Positions 17,669 through 24,808 of a stretch of 64,000 bases of DNA are shown piece by piece. Each line of letters starts with the position of its first letter. Positions within the stretch are counted from its first letter, which is position 1. Under the pieces are notes generated by a model that saw only the letters and a list, made by a program, of their open reading frames with translations, was not told where the DNA came from and ran no database searches. Position numbers and translations under genes: made by a program. This DNA is from Oceanococcus sp051252075 (GTDB taxonomy: Bacteria > Pseudomonadota > Gammaproteobacteria > Nevskiales > Oceanococcaceae), in the NCBI GenBank assembly GCA_051252075.1, contig JBPOFU010000002.1, positions 1-64,000 of the forward strand, in the 5' to 3' direction.

Positions 17669-19413
17669 GTGTTGGTCTCGTCTGTGGCAGCCCGCGCGAT
17701 GGAACGTTCGCTGTCCGCCGGAGCAATCTGTAACAAACGCGCCGCGGAACTGGCCACGCGGGAAAATACCGGCGCTGCCACGACACCACCGTAATAGGCA
17801 CCTGCAGCTGGCTCATCAATCACCACCAACGACAACAAGCGCGGCTGCTCCGCTGGCAGCATGCCGACAAACAGGGCTTGATGCCGATTCTCAGCATAAC
17901 CGCCGTCTTCAGCTTTACGCACGGTGCCGGTTTTACCCGCCACACGATAACCAGGTACCGCGGCACGCGTGCCGGTGCCGCCAGCCTCCACAACGGCGGC
18001 CAGCATGGAACGCACTTGGCGCGCCACCGCTACACTCAAAATACGTTCTTCAGCATAGTCAGAACCACCCTTGAGCAAGGACAGTGGGCGACGCAAGCCA
18101 TCTGCCGCCAGCACCATATAGGCCTGCGCCAATTGCAATGCCGTTACGCTCATGCCATAGCCATAGCTGGCGGTCGCCGTAGCAACATCACCCCATTCAT
18201 AAGGACTGGTGAGCTGCCCCGCCACTTCGCCTGGAAAGCCCGACGCGGTTGAGAACCCAAAACCAAAGGCGCGATACGCATCAAATAGGCGCTCAGGCCC
18301 AAGACGCATACCGATTTTCACCGCACCGACGTTGCTGGACTTGGCCAGCAAGGTGGTTAGGTCAATCGCGCCATAGCCGCGATGATCACGCACTTGCAAG
18401 CGCTTTACTTTCATCCAACCATTGCCGGTATCAATAATGTCGTCTAACTGAACAACACCGTTTTGCAAAGCCGCGGCCACCATCAAAGGCTTCACCGTGG
18501 AGCCCGGCTCAAACTGATCCAGCGCCGCCCGGTTACGCCAAGCTTTACGGCTCTTGTTCAGGCTGACCCGATCATTGGGATTAAATCCGGGCTGCGTTGC
18601 CAAGGCGAGGATTTCGCCGCTGCGCACATCGGCCACCAAAATCACGCCGCCTTTAGCCTTGTGAGCAGTTACTGCGGACTTCAACTCACCATAGGCAAAA
18701 TGCTGCAGACGCAAGTCTATGGACAGATCGACATCTTCGCCCGGACGCGAGGCACGAAACTCATCCAGATCATCGACTACACGACCAATACGGTCTTGAA
18801 TCACTAAACGCTGCCCAGGACTGCCTGACAAAACGCTATCGAAACCACGCTCAAGGCCTTCTTGGCCAACACCATCGATATTGCACAAACCCACCAGCTG
18901 GGCAGTGACTTCGCCGGCGGGGTAATAGCGGCGGTATTCGCGCTGACTAAAAACGCCCGGGGCCTGCAGCTCCAAAATCCGGCGCGCATCCATAGGCGGC
19001 AACTGACGCTGCAAGTAGTAGAACTGGCGACCACGGCGTTTTTCGAGCTCGCTTTGCAAGTGCCCAGAGGACATTTCCAACAAAGCCGCCAAAGGCTCTA
19101 TGTATTCAGGCTCCGCCAGAAGTGCTGATGGCACAACCCAAATCGATTCGACCGGCGCACTCAGCGCCAAAGGCGTGCCATGACGATCACGCAGCGCACC
19201 CCGCCCACCGGGCTCAAGCAACGTCCGCACGTGGCGCCGTTCACCTTCAGCCATTAGAAAATCACGCTCACGCACCTGCAACTCAAAAGCACGCAGCAAG
19301 AGCGCTGCAAAGCCCAAGCCCATCAATACGAGCAGGACCTGCGCGCGCCAAGGCTGGACCCCCACTGGGGCCGCTTTGCGCTTATTCCTGGATTGAGGTT
19401 TGGACGATGACAT
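17665..19413 (-). CDS. ftsI: Divisome transpeptidase FtsI (PBP3)
   Basis: The septal peptidoglycan transpeptidase, a class B penicillin-binding protein. It has a basic N-terminus, one membrane helix at about residues 24-42, the pedestal domain, and the transpeptidase domain with the active serine in STVK (S305-K308), an SSN motif (A-K-S-S-N-V-G) and KTGT starting at K494. At 582 residues it is of normal length. Its 5' end lies 32 nt inside ftsL; the ATG is at 19413. Confidence 0.97.
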   Translation of the reverse strand: MSSSKPQSRNKRKAAPVGVQPWRAQVLLVLMGLGFAALLLRAFELQVRERDFLMAEGERRHVRTLLEPGGRGALRDRHGTPLALSAPVESIWVVPSALLAEPEYIEPLAALLEMSSGHLQSELEKRRGRQFYYLQRQLPPMDARRILELQAPGVFSQREYRRYYPAGEVTAQLVGLCNIDGVGQEGLERGFDSVLSGSPGQRLVIQDRIGRVVDDLDEFRASRPGEDVDLSIDLRLQHFAYGELKSAVTAHKAKGGVILVADVRSGEILALATQPGFNPNDRVSLNKSRKAWRNRAALDQFEPGSTVKPLMVAAALQNGVVQLDDIIDTGNGWMKVKRLQVRDHRGYGAIDLTTLLAKSSNVGAVKIGMRLGPERLFDAYRAFGFGFSTASGFPGEVAGQLTSPYEWGDVATATASYGYGMSVTALQLAQAYMVLAADGLRRPLSLLKGGSDYAEERILSVAVARQVRSMLAAVVEAGGTGTRAAVPGYRVAGKTGTVRKAEDGGYAENRHQALFVGMLPAEQPRLLSLVVIDEPAAGAYYGGVVAAPVFSRVASSAARLLQIAPADSERSIARAATDETNT

Positions 19414-19684
19414 AGTCTTCCGGAACCTTCATATTGAGTTGCTTTTCAGCCAACTCGCCCACGCGCGAATGCGCCCCCACGTAACCGCGCTCCAAGCGCA
19501 GCTGGTTGTACTCAACCTCCAAGCGCTCACGCTCAGCAGACATCTCTTGATATTCGGTTTGCAGCGCCCGGCTGTGCTGTTTCATACCCACCACCGCAAT
19601 GGCGCTGAGCACCAAAACGGGCAACGCCAGATATTGCAGCGCTGGCCGCCAGAGCTGAGCAAGCATTTGCAAAGATTTGTTCAT
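19382..19684 (-). CDS. ftsL: Cell division protein FtsL
   Basis: A 100-residue bitopic protein: short cytoplasmic tail, membrane helix at about residues 18-37, then a periplasmic leucine-zipper-like coiled coil to about residue 80. FtsL forms the FtsQLB complex that activates FtsWI. The ATG at 19684 overlaps the rsmH stop as ATGA. The sequence is weakly conserved in the family, so the call depends on position between rsmH and ftsI plus topology. Confidence 0.92.
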   Translation of the reverse strand: MNKSLQMLAQLWRPALQYLALPVLVLSAIAVVGMKQHSRALQTEYQEMSAERERLEVEYNQLRLERGYVGAHSRVGELAEKQLNMKVPEDYVIVQTSIQE

Positions 19685-20595
19685 GCGCACTTCTCCGCCC
19701 AACGCAAAACTGCACTACGCGCCCTGGGGTTGCGCTGCGCCTCTAGGCCATCACACAACTGGCGTTTGACTTGACGCACGCGCGGCGCAGGCGCCGGGGA
19801 AATTGGATCTGGTGCAGAAGGCCGCGCCTCCGCACGCAAAAACTGCTTAACGATGCGGTCTTCCAAAGAATGAAAGCTAATCACTGACAAGCGACCACCT
19901 GGGCGCAAGACTTCGAGCGCCTGCGGCAACGCCTGAGCCAAAACCTCCAACTCACGGTTCACCGCAATGCGTATCGCCTGAAAACTGCGGGTTGCTGGAT
20001 GTATGCGCTTACCGCGACGACCACCCACAGCAGTCTCGATCAAGTCAGCCAACTGCAAGGTATTGAGTATCGGCGCTTCAGCGCGGGCTCGCTCGATCGC
20101 ACTCGCGATACGCCCAGGCATTGCCTCATCGCCATACTCACGCAGCACGCGGCGTATTTCCTCACGCGGGGTATGCGCTACCCAATCCGCCGCACTCATG
20201 CCCTGCAAAGGGTTCATCCGCATATCCAGCGGACCTTCTTTACTAAAACTAAAGCCGCGCTCTGCATCGTCCAACTGCGGGCTCGACACACCCAAATCAA
20301 ACAGCACGCCGTCAATTTGGCCGTTCAACCCACGCGCGCTGATGCACTCGGCCAAATCAGAAAAATTCGCCTCTTCAAGCAGCAGACGTGGCTCGTGCTG
20401 CATCCAGCCACGCGCGACAGCTTGAGCCTCAGGATCTTGATCAAACACGATGAGCCGGCCAGCCTCACCCAGACGATCCAAAATAGCCCGACTATGCCCA
20501 CCGCGACCAAATGTGGCATCAATATAGACACCACCCTCTTTGACATTTAGCGCAGCGAGGGAAGCATCCAGTAGAACCGACTCATGGGAAGTCAT
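19681..20595 (-). CDS. rsmH: 16S rRNA (cytosine1402-N4)-methyltransferase RsmH
   Basis: Methylates C1402 of 16S rRNA using SAM. Motifs: ATFGRGGHSRAIL (SAM loop), LFDLGVSSPQLDDAERGFSF, the GPLDMRMN segment and VISFHSLEDRIVKQF. From the ATG at 20595 (M-T-S-H-E-S-V-L-L) the length is 304 residues, close to the family and 16 bp beyond the mraZ stop. A longer start at 20643 inside mraZ is possible; neither has a strong ribosome site, so the start is the uncertain part. Confidence 0.95.
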   Translation of the reverse strand: MTSHESVLLDASLAALNVKEGGVYIDATFGRGGHSRAILDRLGEAGRLIVFDQDPEAQAVARGWMQHEPRLLLEEANFSDLAECISARGLNGQIDGVLFDLGVSSPQLDDAERGFSFSKEGPLDMRMNPLQGMSAADWVAHTPREEIRRVLREYGDEAMPGRIASAIERARAEAPILNTLQLADLIETAVGGRRGKRIHPATRSFQAIRIAVNRELEVLAQALPQALEVLRPGGRLSVISFHSLEDRIVKQFLRAEARPSAPDPISPAPAPRVRQVKRQLCDGLEAQRNPRARSAVLRWAEKCA

Positions 20596-20611
20596 CAGGC
20601 GCGGACCGCGC

Positions 20612-21043
20612 TCAGATTCCGATACTGGCAAGGAATTCAGCATCAAGCTCAACCTCGTCCTGATATCGGCCCCAAGCCTGCGCATCCCAGAGCTCAAACT
20701 TCTCGCCCTGACCAACAAATACAGCAGACTTATCCAGACCCGCGCGTGCACGCAAATACGGCGTTAACTGAACCCGGCCCTGCTTGTCCATAAGGACATC
20801 TTCGGCAGCACCCAGGAAATGCCGCTGCAGCTTTTTCGCTTGCGGCGTAAGAGAAGGCAAAGACATGAGCTTGGCGGCAAAGACTTCCCACTCAAAATGG
20901 GGATAAACCAATAAACAGCTGTCCAAGCTCAAGGTCACGGTGAGACGACCACTACAGCTCTCCGTCAGCGACGCGCGATAGCGCGCAGGAACGGCAACCC
21001 GTCCTTTGGCATCTATCGATAATTCTGTCGTTCCGCTGTACAT
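20612..21043 (-). CDS. mraZ: Transcriptional regulator MraZ
   Basis: An AbrB-fold DNA-binding protein that represses the dcw cluster. The 143-residue product has two MraZ repeats with the DxKGR motifs: S-I-D-A-K-G-R-V-A-V-P near residue 12 and M-D-K-Q-G-R-V-Q-L-T near residue 81. The ATG at 21043 fits the family N-terminus (M-Y-S-G-T-T); a 15-codon upstream extension would run through the candidate operator and is rejected. First gene of the dcw operon. Confidence 0.96.
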   Translation of the reverse strand: MYSGTTELSIDAKGRVAVPARYRASLTESCSGRLTVTLSLDSCLLVYPHFEWEVFAAKLMSLPSLTPQAKKLQRHFLGAAEDVLMDKQGRVQLTPYLRARAGLDKSAVFVGQGEKFELWDAQAWGRYQDEVELDAEFLASIGI

Positions 21044-21065
21044 CGAAAAGCCCCTCGGGGGATCA

Positions 21066-21081
21066 CCCCACAACACTCCAC
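21066..21081 (-). promoter_or_regulatory. Candidate MraZ boxes in the mraZ leader
   Basis: On the minus strand GTGGAG (21076-21081) and GTGGGG (21066-21071) are direct repeats starting exactly 10 bases apart, matching the known MraZ operator style of TGGG-type repeats with a 10-bp period. They lie between the predicted transcription start and the mraZ ATG, suited to autorepression. Inferred from pattern; other imperfect repeats lie just upstream. Confidence 0.55.
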
Positions 21082-21099
21082 TTCTCACCCTTGAAGTGA

Positions 21100-21128
21100 A
21101 CTATAGGCCTCGAACTTTAAGCTGTCAA
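21100..21128 (-). promoter_or_regulatory. Predicted main promoter of the dcw operon (Pmra)
   Basis: On the minus strand a perfect -35 TTGACA (21123-21128) and -10 TATAGT (21100-21105) are spaced by 17 bases, about 60 bp upstream of the mraZ ATG. No other promoter this good was noticed within the cluster. Confidence 0.8.
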
Positions 21129-21316
21129 GGTAATTTTATAAGCAAAAACAGTGACTTACCTTGCTTTTTAGATAAATTTTCACAAGCCCAAACCAGCCTG
21201 TAAACAAGGACTTACAAACAACTCTTTGAGCCATTTCTGAAGGAAAAATGGCGATTTGTGTGAAAAAGTGGGGCATCGGGGATGAAATTCTCCCGACAAA
21301 CGGTAAAACGACTGCC

Positions 21317-21658
21317 TTAGCCGTAAACCGAGAGCAAAAGCCGTCGCAAGCCCAACAGGTCTGCGTGGCCTGGCCGTCGATAGCGAATGCAGCCCTTACC
21401 CAAACTGCAACGACCTAAGTCATTAGTATTGTTCTCAATCTGCGCTGCACTACAGACATAAACGCTGATGTGGTGCTTCTGCACCGCAAAAGCGAACAAG
21501 CGCCCACCCACGTCATAGCTGGGCATTTTGTATTGCATTGTTTCAAGGGCTGTTGGCGCCACCTCAAAAATCAGCTCACGCAGCGCACACAAAAAAGCCT
21601 GCTGGTCGCCATCAAACGCAGCAATGTATTCATCGACGCTTTTTGACGCTGAATTCAT
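21317..21658 (-). CDS. DUF1801/YdhG-like small protein
   Basis: A 113-residue cytoplasmic protein with the pattern of the DUF1801 (YdhG/YjbR-like fold) family: S-V-D-E-Y-I-A near the start, a Q-Y-K-M-P-S-Y motif in the middle, F-A-V-Q-K-H-H-I-S-V-Y, and a G-K-G-C-I-R-Y-R segment before the end. The function of this family is not well established. The start at 21658 has a GGAAAGG ribosome site and gives the family N-terminus; the reading frame continues 25 codons upstream without support. It is separated from mraZ by its promoter region and probably transcribed alone. Confidence 0.75.
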   Translation of the reverse strand: MNSASKSVDEYIAAFDGDQQAFLCALRELIFEVAPTALETMQYKMPSYDVGGRLFAFAVQKHHISVYVCSAAQIENNTNDLGRCSLGKGCIRYRRPGHADLLGLRRLLLSVYG

Positions 21659-21872
21659 ACCCTTTCCACAAACAACTATGCCCGCAATCTCAGAGCAAAC
21701 GCGCACCACCCCAAGGACCGACGTGCTCTGCAATGATAGCCGCGTAAACTTGAAACGATGCCATTGGAAATTACCGTCTGATCCTGCATCAGTAATTTAG
21801 ACTTAAGCTAGGCTCCAACTAAACCCACTGGCGAAACGCCAAGTTTCCTCCGCACTGGACGAGAGCACCTGA

Positions 21873-22676
21873 ATGATCAACACCTTGTTTTGGATTTTTT
21901 CGCACACACCACTGCGCTTAGCCGCCGGATTTAGCTGGGCCTTTGCCTGGCTATGGTGGACAGTGCTACCCATCCGCAAAAAGCTGGCGGTCCAGGGCTA
22001 CCACCGCGCCTTTCCAGAGCAAGCCGCGGGACCGCATCTTCGCCAAATGTTCGCCGGCGTCATCCTGGGCTATTTCGAGCTTTTCCGCGAAATGCGCGTG
22101 CCCGGCAGCGTGCAGGTGGAATACATCAACAGCGACGCTATACAAAAGGACGTAGAACGAGGCCAGGGTACGTTTTTGCTAGGCGGGCATTTCGGCTCAT
22201 GGGACCTGATTTCGTCGATGACCTGCCGAGACATGAAATTCCCCGTTAGCGTGACCGTCAAGACACCAAAGAACGCCAAGGCGGCCGCCCTCATTGAGCG
22301 GATTCGCACTGCATTTGGCATGGGCTTGCTACCCACGCACAACTGCATGCCGCGAATCTACGAGGAAATAGAGCAAGGCCATATGGTGGCTTTCTTGCTC
22401 GACATGCGCTTCAATCGCGGCGTAAGCAGCGACTTCTTCGGGCATCCGGCGCGCACCAGCCCCGGCCTGCCTACTGCCGCGTTCAAATCCGGCGCCCCTG
22501 TTCACACCGTTTGGTTTGTCCGCACCGGCATAGGCCGTCATCAGGCCGTATTTGGCCCTCCACTAGAAATGACCGGAGATCTAGACGCGGATATAGGCGT
22601 GATCCAGGCCTACTACGAAGAACGCATCCGCGCCGCACCACACAACTGGTTTTGGTTACACGACCGCTGGCGCTAG
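21873..22676 (+). CDS. LpxL/HtrB-family lysophospholipid or lipid A acyltransferase
   Basis: A 267-residue inner-membrane-associated protein of the LPLAT/lipid A acyltransferase family. It has a hydrophobic N-terminal anchor (about residues 1-33), the catalytic HX4D motif in GGHFGSWD (H106-D111), and the family ending in which N-W-F-W-L-H-D-R-W-R closes the protein. It would transfer an acyl chain to a lipid A or related acceptor. It is shorter than LpxL/LpxM (about 306), so the acceptor is uncertain and it could serve another envelope lipid. No partner genes are adjacent; a 214-bp divergent gap separates it from the DUF1801 gene. Confidence 0.8.
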   Translation: MINTLFWIFSHTPLRLAAGFSWAFAWLWWTVLPIRKKLAVQGYHRAFPEQAAGPHLRQMFAGVILGYFELFREMRVPGSVQVEYINSDAIQKDVERGQGTFLLGGHFGSWDLISSMTCRDMKFPVSVTVKTPKNAKAAALIERIRTAFGMGLLPTHNCMPRIYEEIEQGHMVAFLLDMRFNRGVSSDFFGHPARTSPGLPTAAFKSGAPVHTVWFVRTGIGRHQAVFGPPLEMTGDLDADIGVIQAYYEERIRAAPHNWFWLHDRWR

Positions 22677-22776
22677 CTAGATCAACACCAGACGATGAGC
22701 CGCACCCAGCGATAATTAAGGGCTAAGAACAGGGGCGCTTGGATTCGCCAGCAAAGCTTTCCACCCTTCGTCACGC

Positions 22777-22827
22777 ATAAAAAAGCCCGCTTGCGCGGGC
22801 TTTGGTATTGGCGGAGAAGGAGGGATT
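22777..22827. repeat. 51-bp direct repeat, copy 1 (tRNA-Ser 3' end plus terminator, no intact tRNA)
   Basis: Identical over 51 bases to 22946-22996, offset 169 bp. On the minus strand it contains the last 17 bases of the tRNA-Ser acceptor/T-arm, the CCA end, the spacer and the terminator hairpin. Beyond the repeat the sequence diverges at once and no tRNA body can be folded. Confidence 0.9.
22779..22803 (-). terminator. Orphan second copy of the tRNA-Ser terminator
   Basis: GCCCGC-GCAA-GCGGGC followed by T6 on the minus strand, identical to the terminator at 22948-22972 and part of the duplicated segment. It may act as a back-up terminator for the tRNA transcript; with its flanking A-run it could also work for the acyltransferase transcript on the plus strand. 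Confidence 0.7.
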
Positions 22828-22945
22828 GACTCGGGCCCTCCTTGGCCCTCTCCCTTCGGGCTTCGCCGCTAGGCGGCAAAGTCTCGATCGGCGTCCTGCC
22901 GATCGATCGAACCTAGAGGCTTCGTCCACACTTCCTGGACCACCA
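22828..22945. other. Hairpin-rich 118-bp spacer between the two direct repeats
   Basis: Contains a perfect 9-bp inverted repeat with a 5-base loop (TCGATCGGC / GCCGATCGA, 22884-22906), a GCCGC/GCGGC hairpin just before it and a CCC-TTCG-GGG-like hairpin. No credible coding sequence. It could be a remnant of an excised element or a degenerated tRNA copy. Confidence 0.5.
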
Positions 22946-22996
22946 ATAAAAAAGCCCGCTTGCGCGGGCTTTGGTATTGGCGGAGAAGGAGGGATT
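22946..22996. repeat. 51-bp direct repeat, copy 2 (overlaps functional tRNA-Ser 3' end)
   Basis: Identical to 22777-22827. This copy is continuous with the intact tRNA-Ser gene and is taken as the original; the arrangement (tRNA 3' end repeated nearby) has the form of an attachment-site duplication. Confidence 0.9.
22948..22972 (-). terminator. Rho-independent terminator of tRNA-Ser
   Basis: On the minus strand a 6-bp GC-only stem (GCCCGC/GCGGGC) with a GCAA loop and T6 tail, starting 6 bases after the encoded CCA of the tRNA. Confidence 0.85.
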
Positions 22997-23070
22997 CGAA
23001 CCCTCGATGAAGCTATAAACCCCATACTCCCTTAGCAGGGGAGCGCCTTCAGCCACTCGGCCACTTCTCC
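22978..23070 (-). tRNA. tRNA-Ser (anticodon GCT)
   Basis: 93 nt including an encoded CCA. The acceptor stem GGAGAAG pairs with CTTCTCC, followed by discriminator G and CCA. The anticodon stem CTCCC/GGGAG encloses the loop CTGCTAA with anticodon GCT, reading AGC and AGT codons. The long variable arm of a class II tRNA is present, and the T loop reads GGTTCGAATCC. Its 3' end is duplicated 169 bp downstream. Confidence 0.97.
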
Positions 23071-23276
23071 GTAAACTTGTTTTTAACGTCTTGCATCTAA
23101 GATGCTGATCGACGAGGCGCTTACGCCTTACTTCGAGCCTATAGAAATAAATCTCTAAGCTACCTCGAATTCCTGACCTTGAAACACACGATTCTCGCCG
23201 CGAATTCAAGGGTCAGACACTCGAAGGCCGCGTAGGATACCGGTTTTACGTGCCGGTTCAAAGTGCCCGCGAAGGA

Positions 23277-23462
23277 CTACTGATCGTCTTGCGCCTCTTT
23301 TCGCTCTTGATTGCGCTGTATCACCTCTTCCCGATGCACAGCAACTTCACGCGGAGCGTTGACACCAATCCGAATTTGATTGCCCTTCACGCCCAATACG
23401 GTGACGGTCACATCATCACCGATCATCAATGACTCTCCAACTTTTCTGGTCAGAATTAACAC
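23277..23462 (-). CDS. csrA: Carbon storage regulator CsrA/RsmA
   Basis: A 61-residue RNA-binding global regulator that binds GGA motifs in mRNA leaders. The sequence M-L-I-L-T-R-K-V-G-E-S-L-M-I-G-D is invariant-like, and R44 in the V-A-V-H-R-E-E segment, the key RNA-contact residue, is present. The start codon is GTG at 23462 with an AAGGAG ribosome site. Position downstream of lysC and next to tRNA-Ser is the standard order in many gammaproteobacteria. Confidence 0.98.
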   Translation of the reverse strand: MLILTRKVGESLMIGDDVTVTVLGVKGNQIRIGVNAPREVAVHREEVIQRNQERKEAQDDQ

Positions 23463-23569
23463 GTGAGTTCTCCTTTGCTCACTAACTTTTATAGCCTCAC
23501 CGATCTTGCGCCGGCGCTTGCATGGCTAGACCAGTTTAACGCGCGGCCACGCAATTTGTTTCTTGCTGT

Positions 23570-24805
23570 TTAAAGCGTCTCTTTTTGAGGCTCTTTCTCC
23601 AGTTCAAAACCCTTGTGCAGCGATCGTACCGCTAACTCCATGTACTTACTGTCGATCACTACGGAAATCTTTATTTCAGATGTAGAGATCATGCGAATGT
23701 TGACGTTTTCGCGCGCCAATATGGCGAATGTTTTGCTCGCGACACCGGCATGCGAGCGCATACCTACCCCCACCAGCGACACTTTGACTATATCGTCATT
23801 ACCGCGCACATCTTTAGCCCCTAAGCTGGCAGCCACTTCCCGCATCACTTCCATGGCTTTTTCATAGTCACGCTTGTGCACGGTGAAGGTGAAATCGGTG
23901 GTGCCATCGGAACCCACGTTCTGCACGATCATGTCCACTTCAATGTTGGCAGCTCCAATCGGCCCCAGTATCGCCGAAGCAATTCCGGGATGATCGGGAG
24001 CACCGACAACGGTGAGCTGAGCTTCATCACGATTAAACGCGATGCCTGAAATGATGGGATCTTCCATGTCACCTTCCTCGAGGCTAATCAATGTGCCCGG
24101 GCCATCGGAAAAGCTCGACAGCACGCGCAAAGGCACGTCATATTTTCCAGCAAATTCCACGGCGCGAATCTGCAGCACCTTGGAACCTAAGCTGGCCATT
24201 TCCAGCATTTCCTCGAAGGTAATGCGCTCTAAACGACGCGCATTGGGTTCCACCCGAGGGTCGGTGGTGTACACCCCGTCAACATCGGTATAGATCTGAC
24301 ATTCATCGGCTTTCAGTGCTGCCGCCAATGCTACCGCTGTGGTATCGGAGCCACCGCGCCCCAAGGTCGTGATATTGCCGTTCTTGTCCGAGCCCTGAAA
24401 CCCTGCGACGATAACTACACGCCCTTGATCCAAATCCTGCTGTATGTGCTGATGGTCAATTTTTTGTATGCGCGCTTTGGTATGCGAATCATCCGTCCAA
24501 ATCCGCACTTGCGACCCCGTGTAGGACCGTGCCGGCTGTCCTATACGATCCAAGGCCATACTCAGCAAAGCAATCGTGACCTGCTCTCCGGTGGATAGCA
24601 ACACATCCATTTCACGCGCAACGGGCCTGTCAGAAATCGCGTCCGCCAAGGCGGTTAGGCGGTCAGTTTCTCCACTCATAGCGGATACCACGACGACGAT
24701 ATTGTCGCCCGCTCGGCATGCCGCAGCCACTTTCTCGGCCACAGCCTGGATACGCTCCACGCTGCCCACCGAGGTGCCACCGTATTTTTGAACAATCAAA
24801 GCCAT
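23570..24805 (-). CDS. lysC: Aspartate kinase LysC
   Basis: Phosphorylates L-aspartate at the entry of the Lys/Thr/Met and diaminopimelate branch, which also feeds the cell wall. 411 residues: kinase domain with KYGGTSVG at the N-terminus and GRGGSDTTAVALAAAL, followed by two C-terminal ACT domains that bind the feedback inhibitors. Lysine riboswitch features were not seen. It follows alaS after 3 bp, so it is probably cotranscribed with it. Confidence 0.97.
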   Translation of the reverse strand: MALIVQKYGGTSVGSVERIQAVAEKVAAACRAGDNIVVVVSAMSGETDRLTALADAISDRPVAREMDVLLSTGEQVTIALLSMALDRIGQPARSYTGSQVRIWTDDSHTKARIQKIDHQHIQQDLDQGRVVIVAGFQGSDKNGNITTLGRGGSDTTAVALAAALKADECQIYTDVDGVYTTDPRVEPNARRLERITFEEMLEMASLGSKVLQIRAVEFAGKYDVPLRVLSSFSDGPGTLISLEEGDMEDPIISGIAFNRDEAQLTVVGAPDHPGIASAILGPIGAANIEVDMIVQNVGSDGTTDFTFTVHKRDYEKAMEVMREVAASLGAKDVRGNDDIVKVSLVGVGMRSHAGVASKTFAILARENVNIRMISTSEIKISVVIDSKYMELAVRSLHKGFELEKEPQKETL

Positions 24806-24808
24806 CGC

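Noticed and set aside
23150..23220. Near inverted repeat TGACCTTGAA / TTCAAGGGTCA between tRNA-Ser and csrA
   Set aside because: Interrupted by an extra base, long loop and no T-run, so it is too weak to call as terminator or operator.
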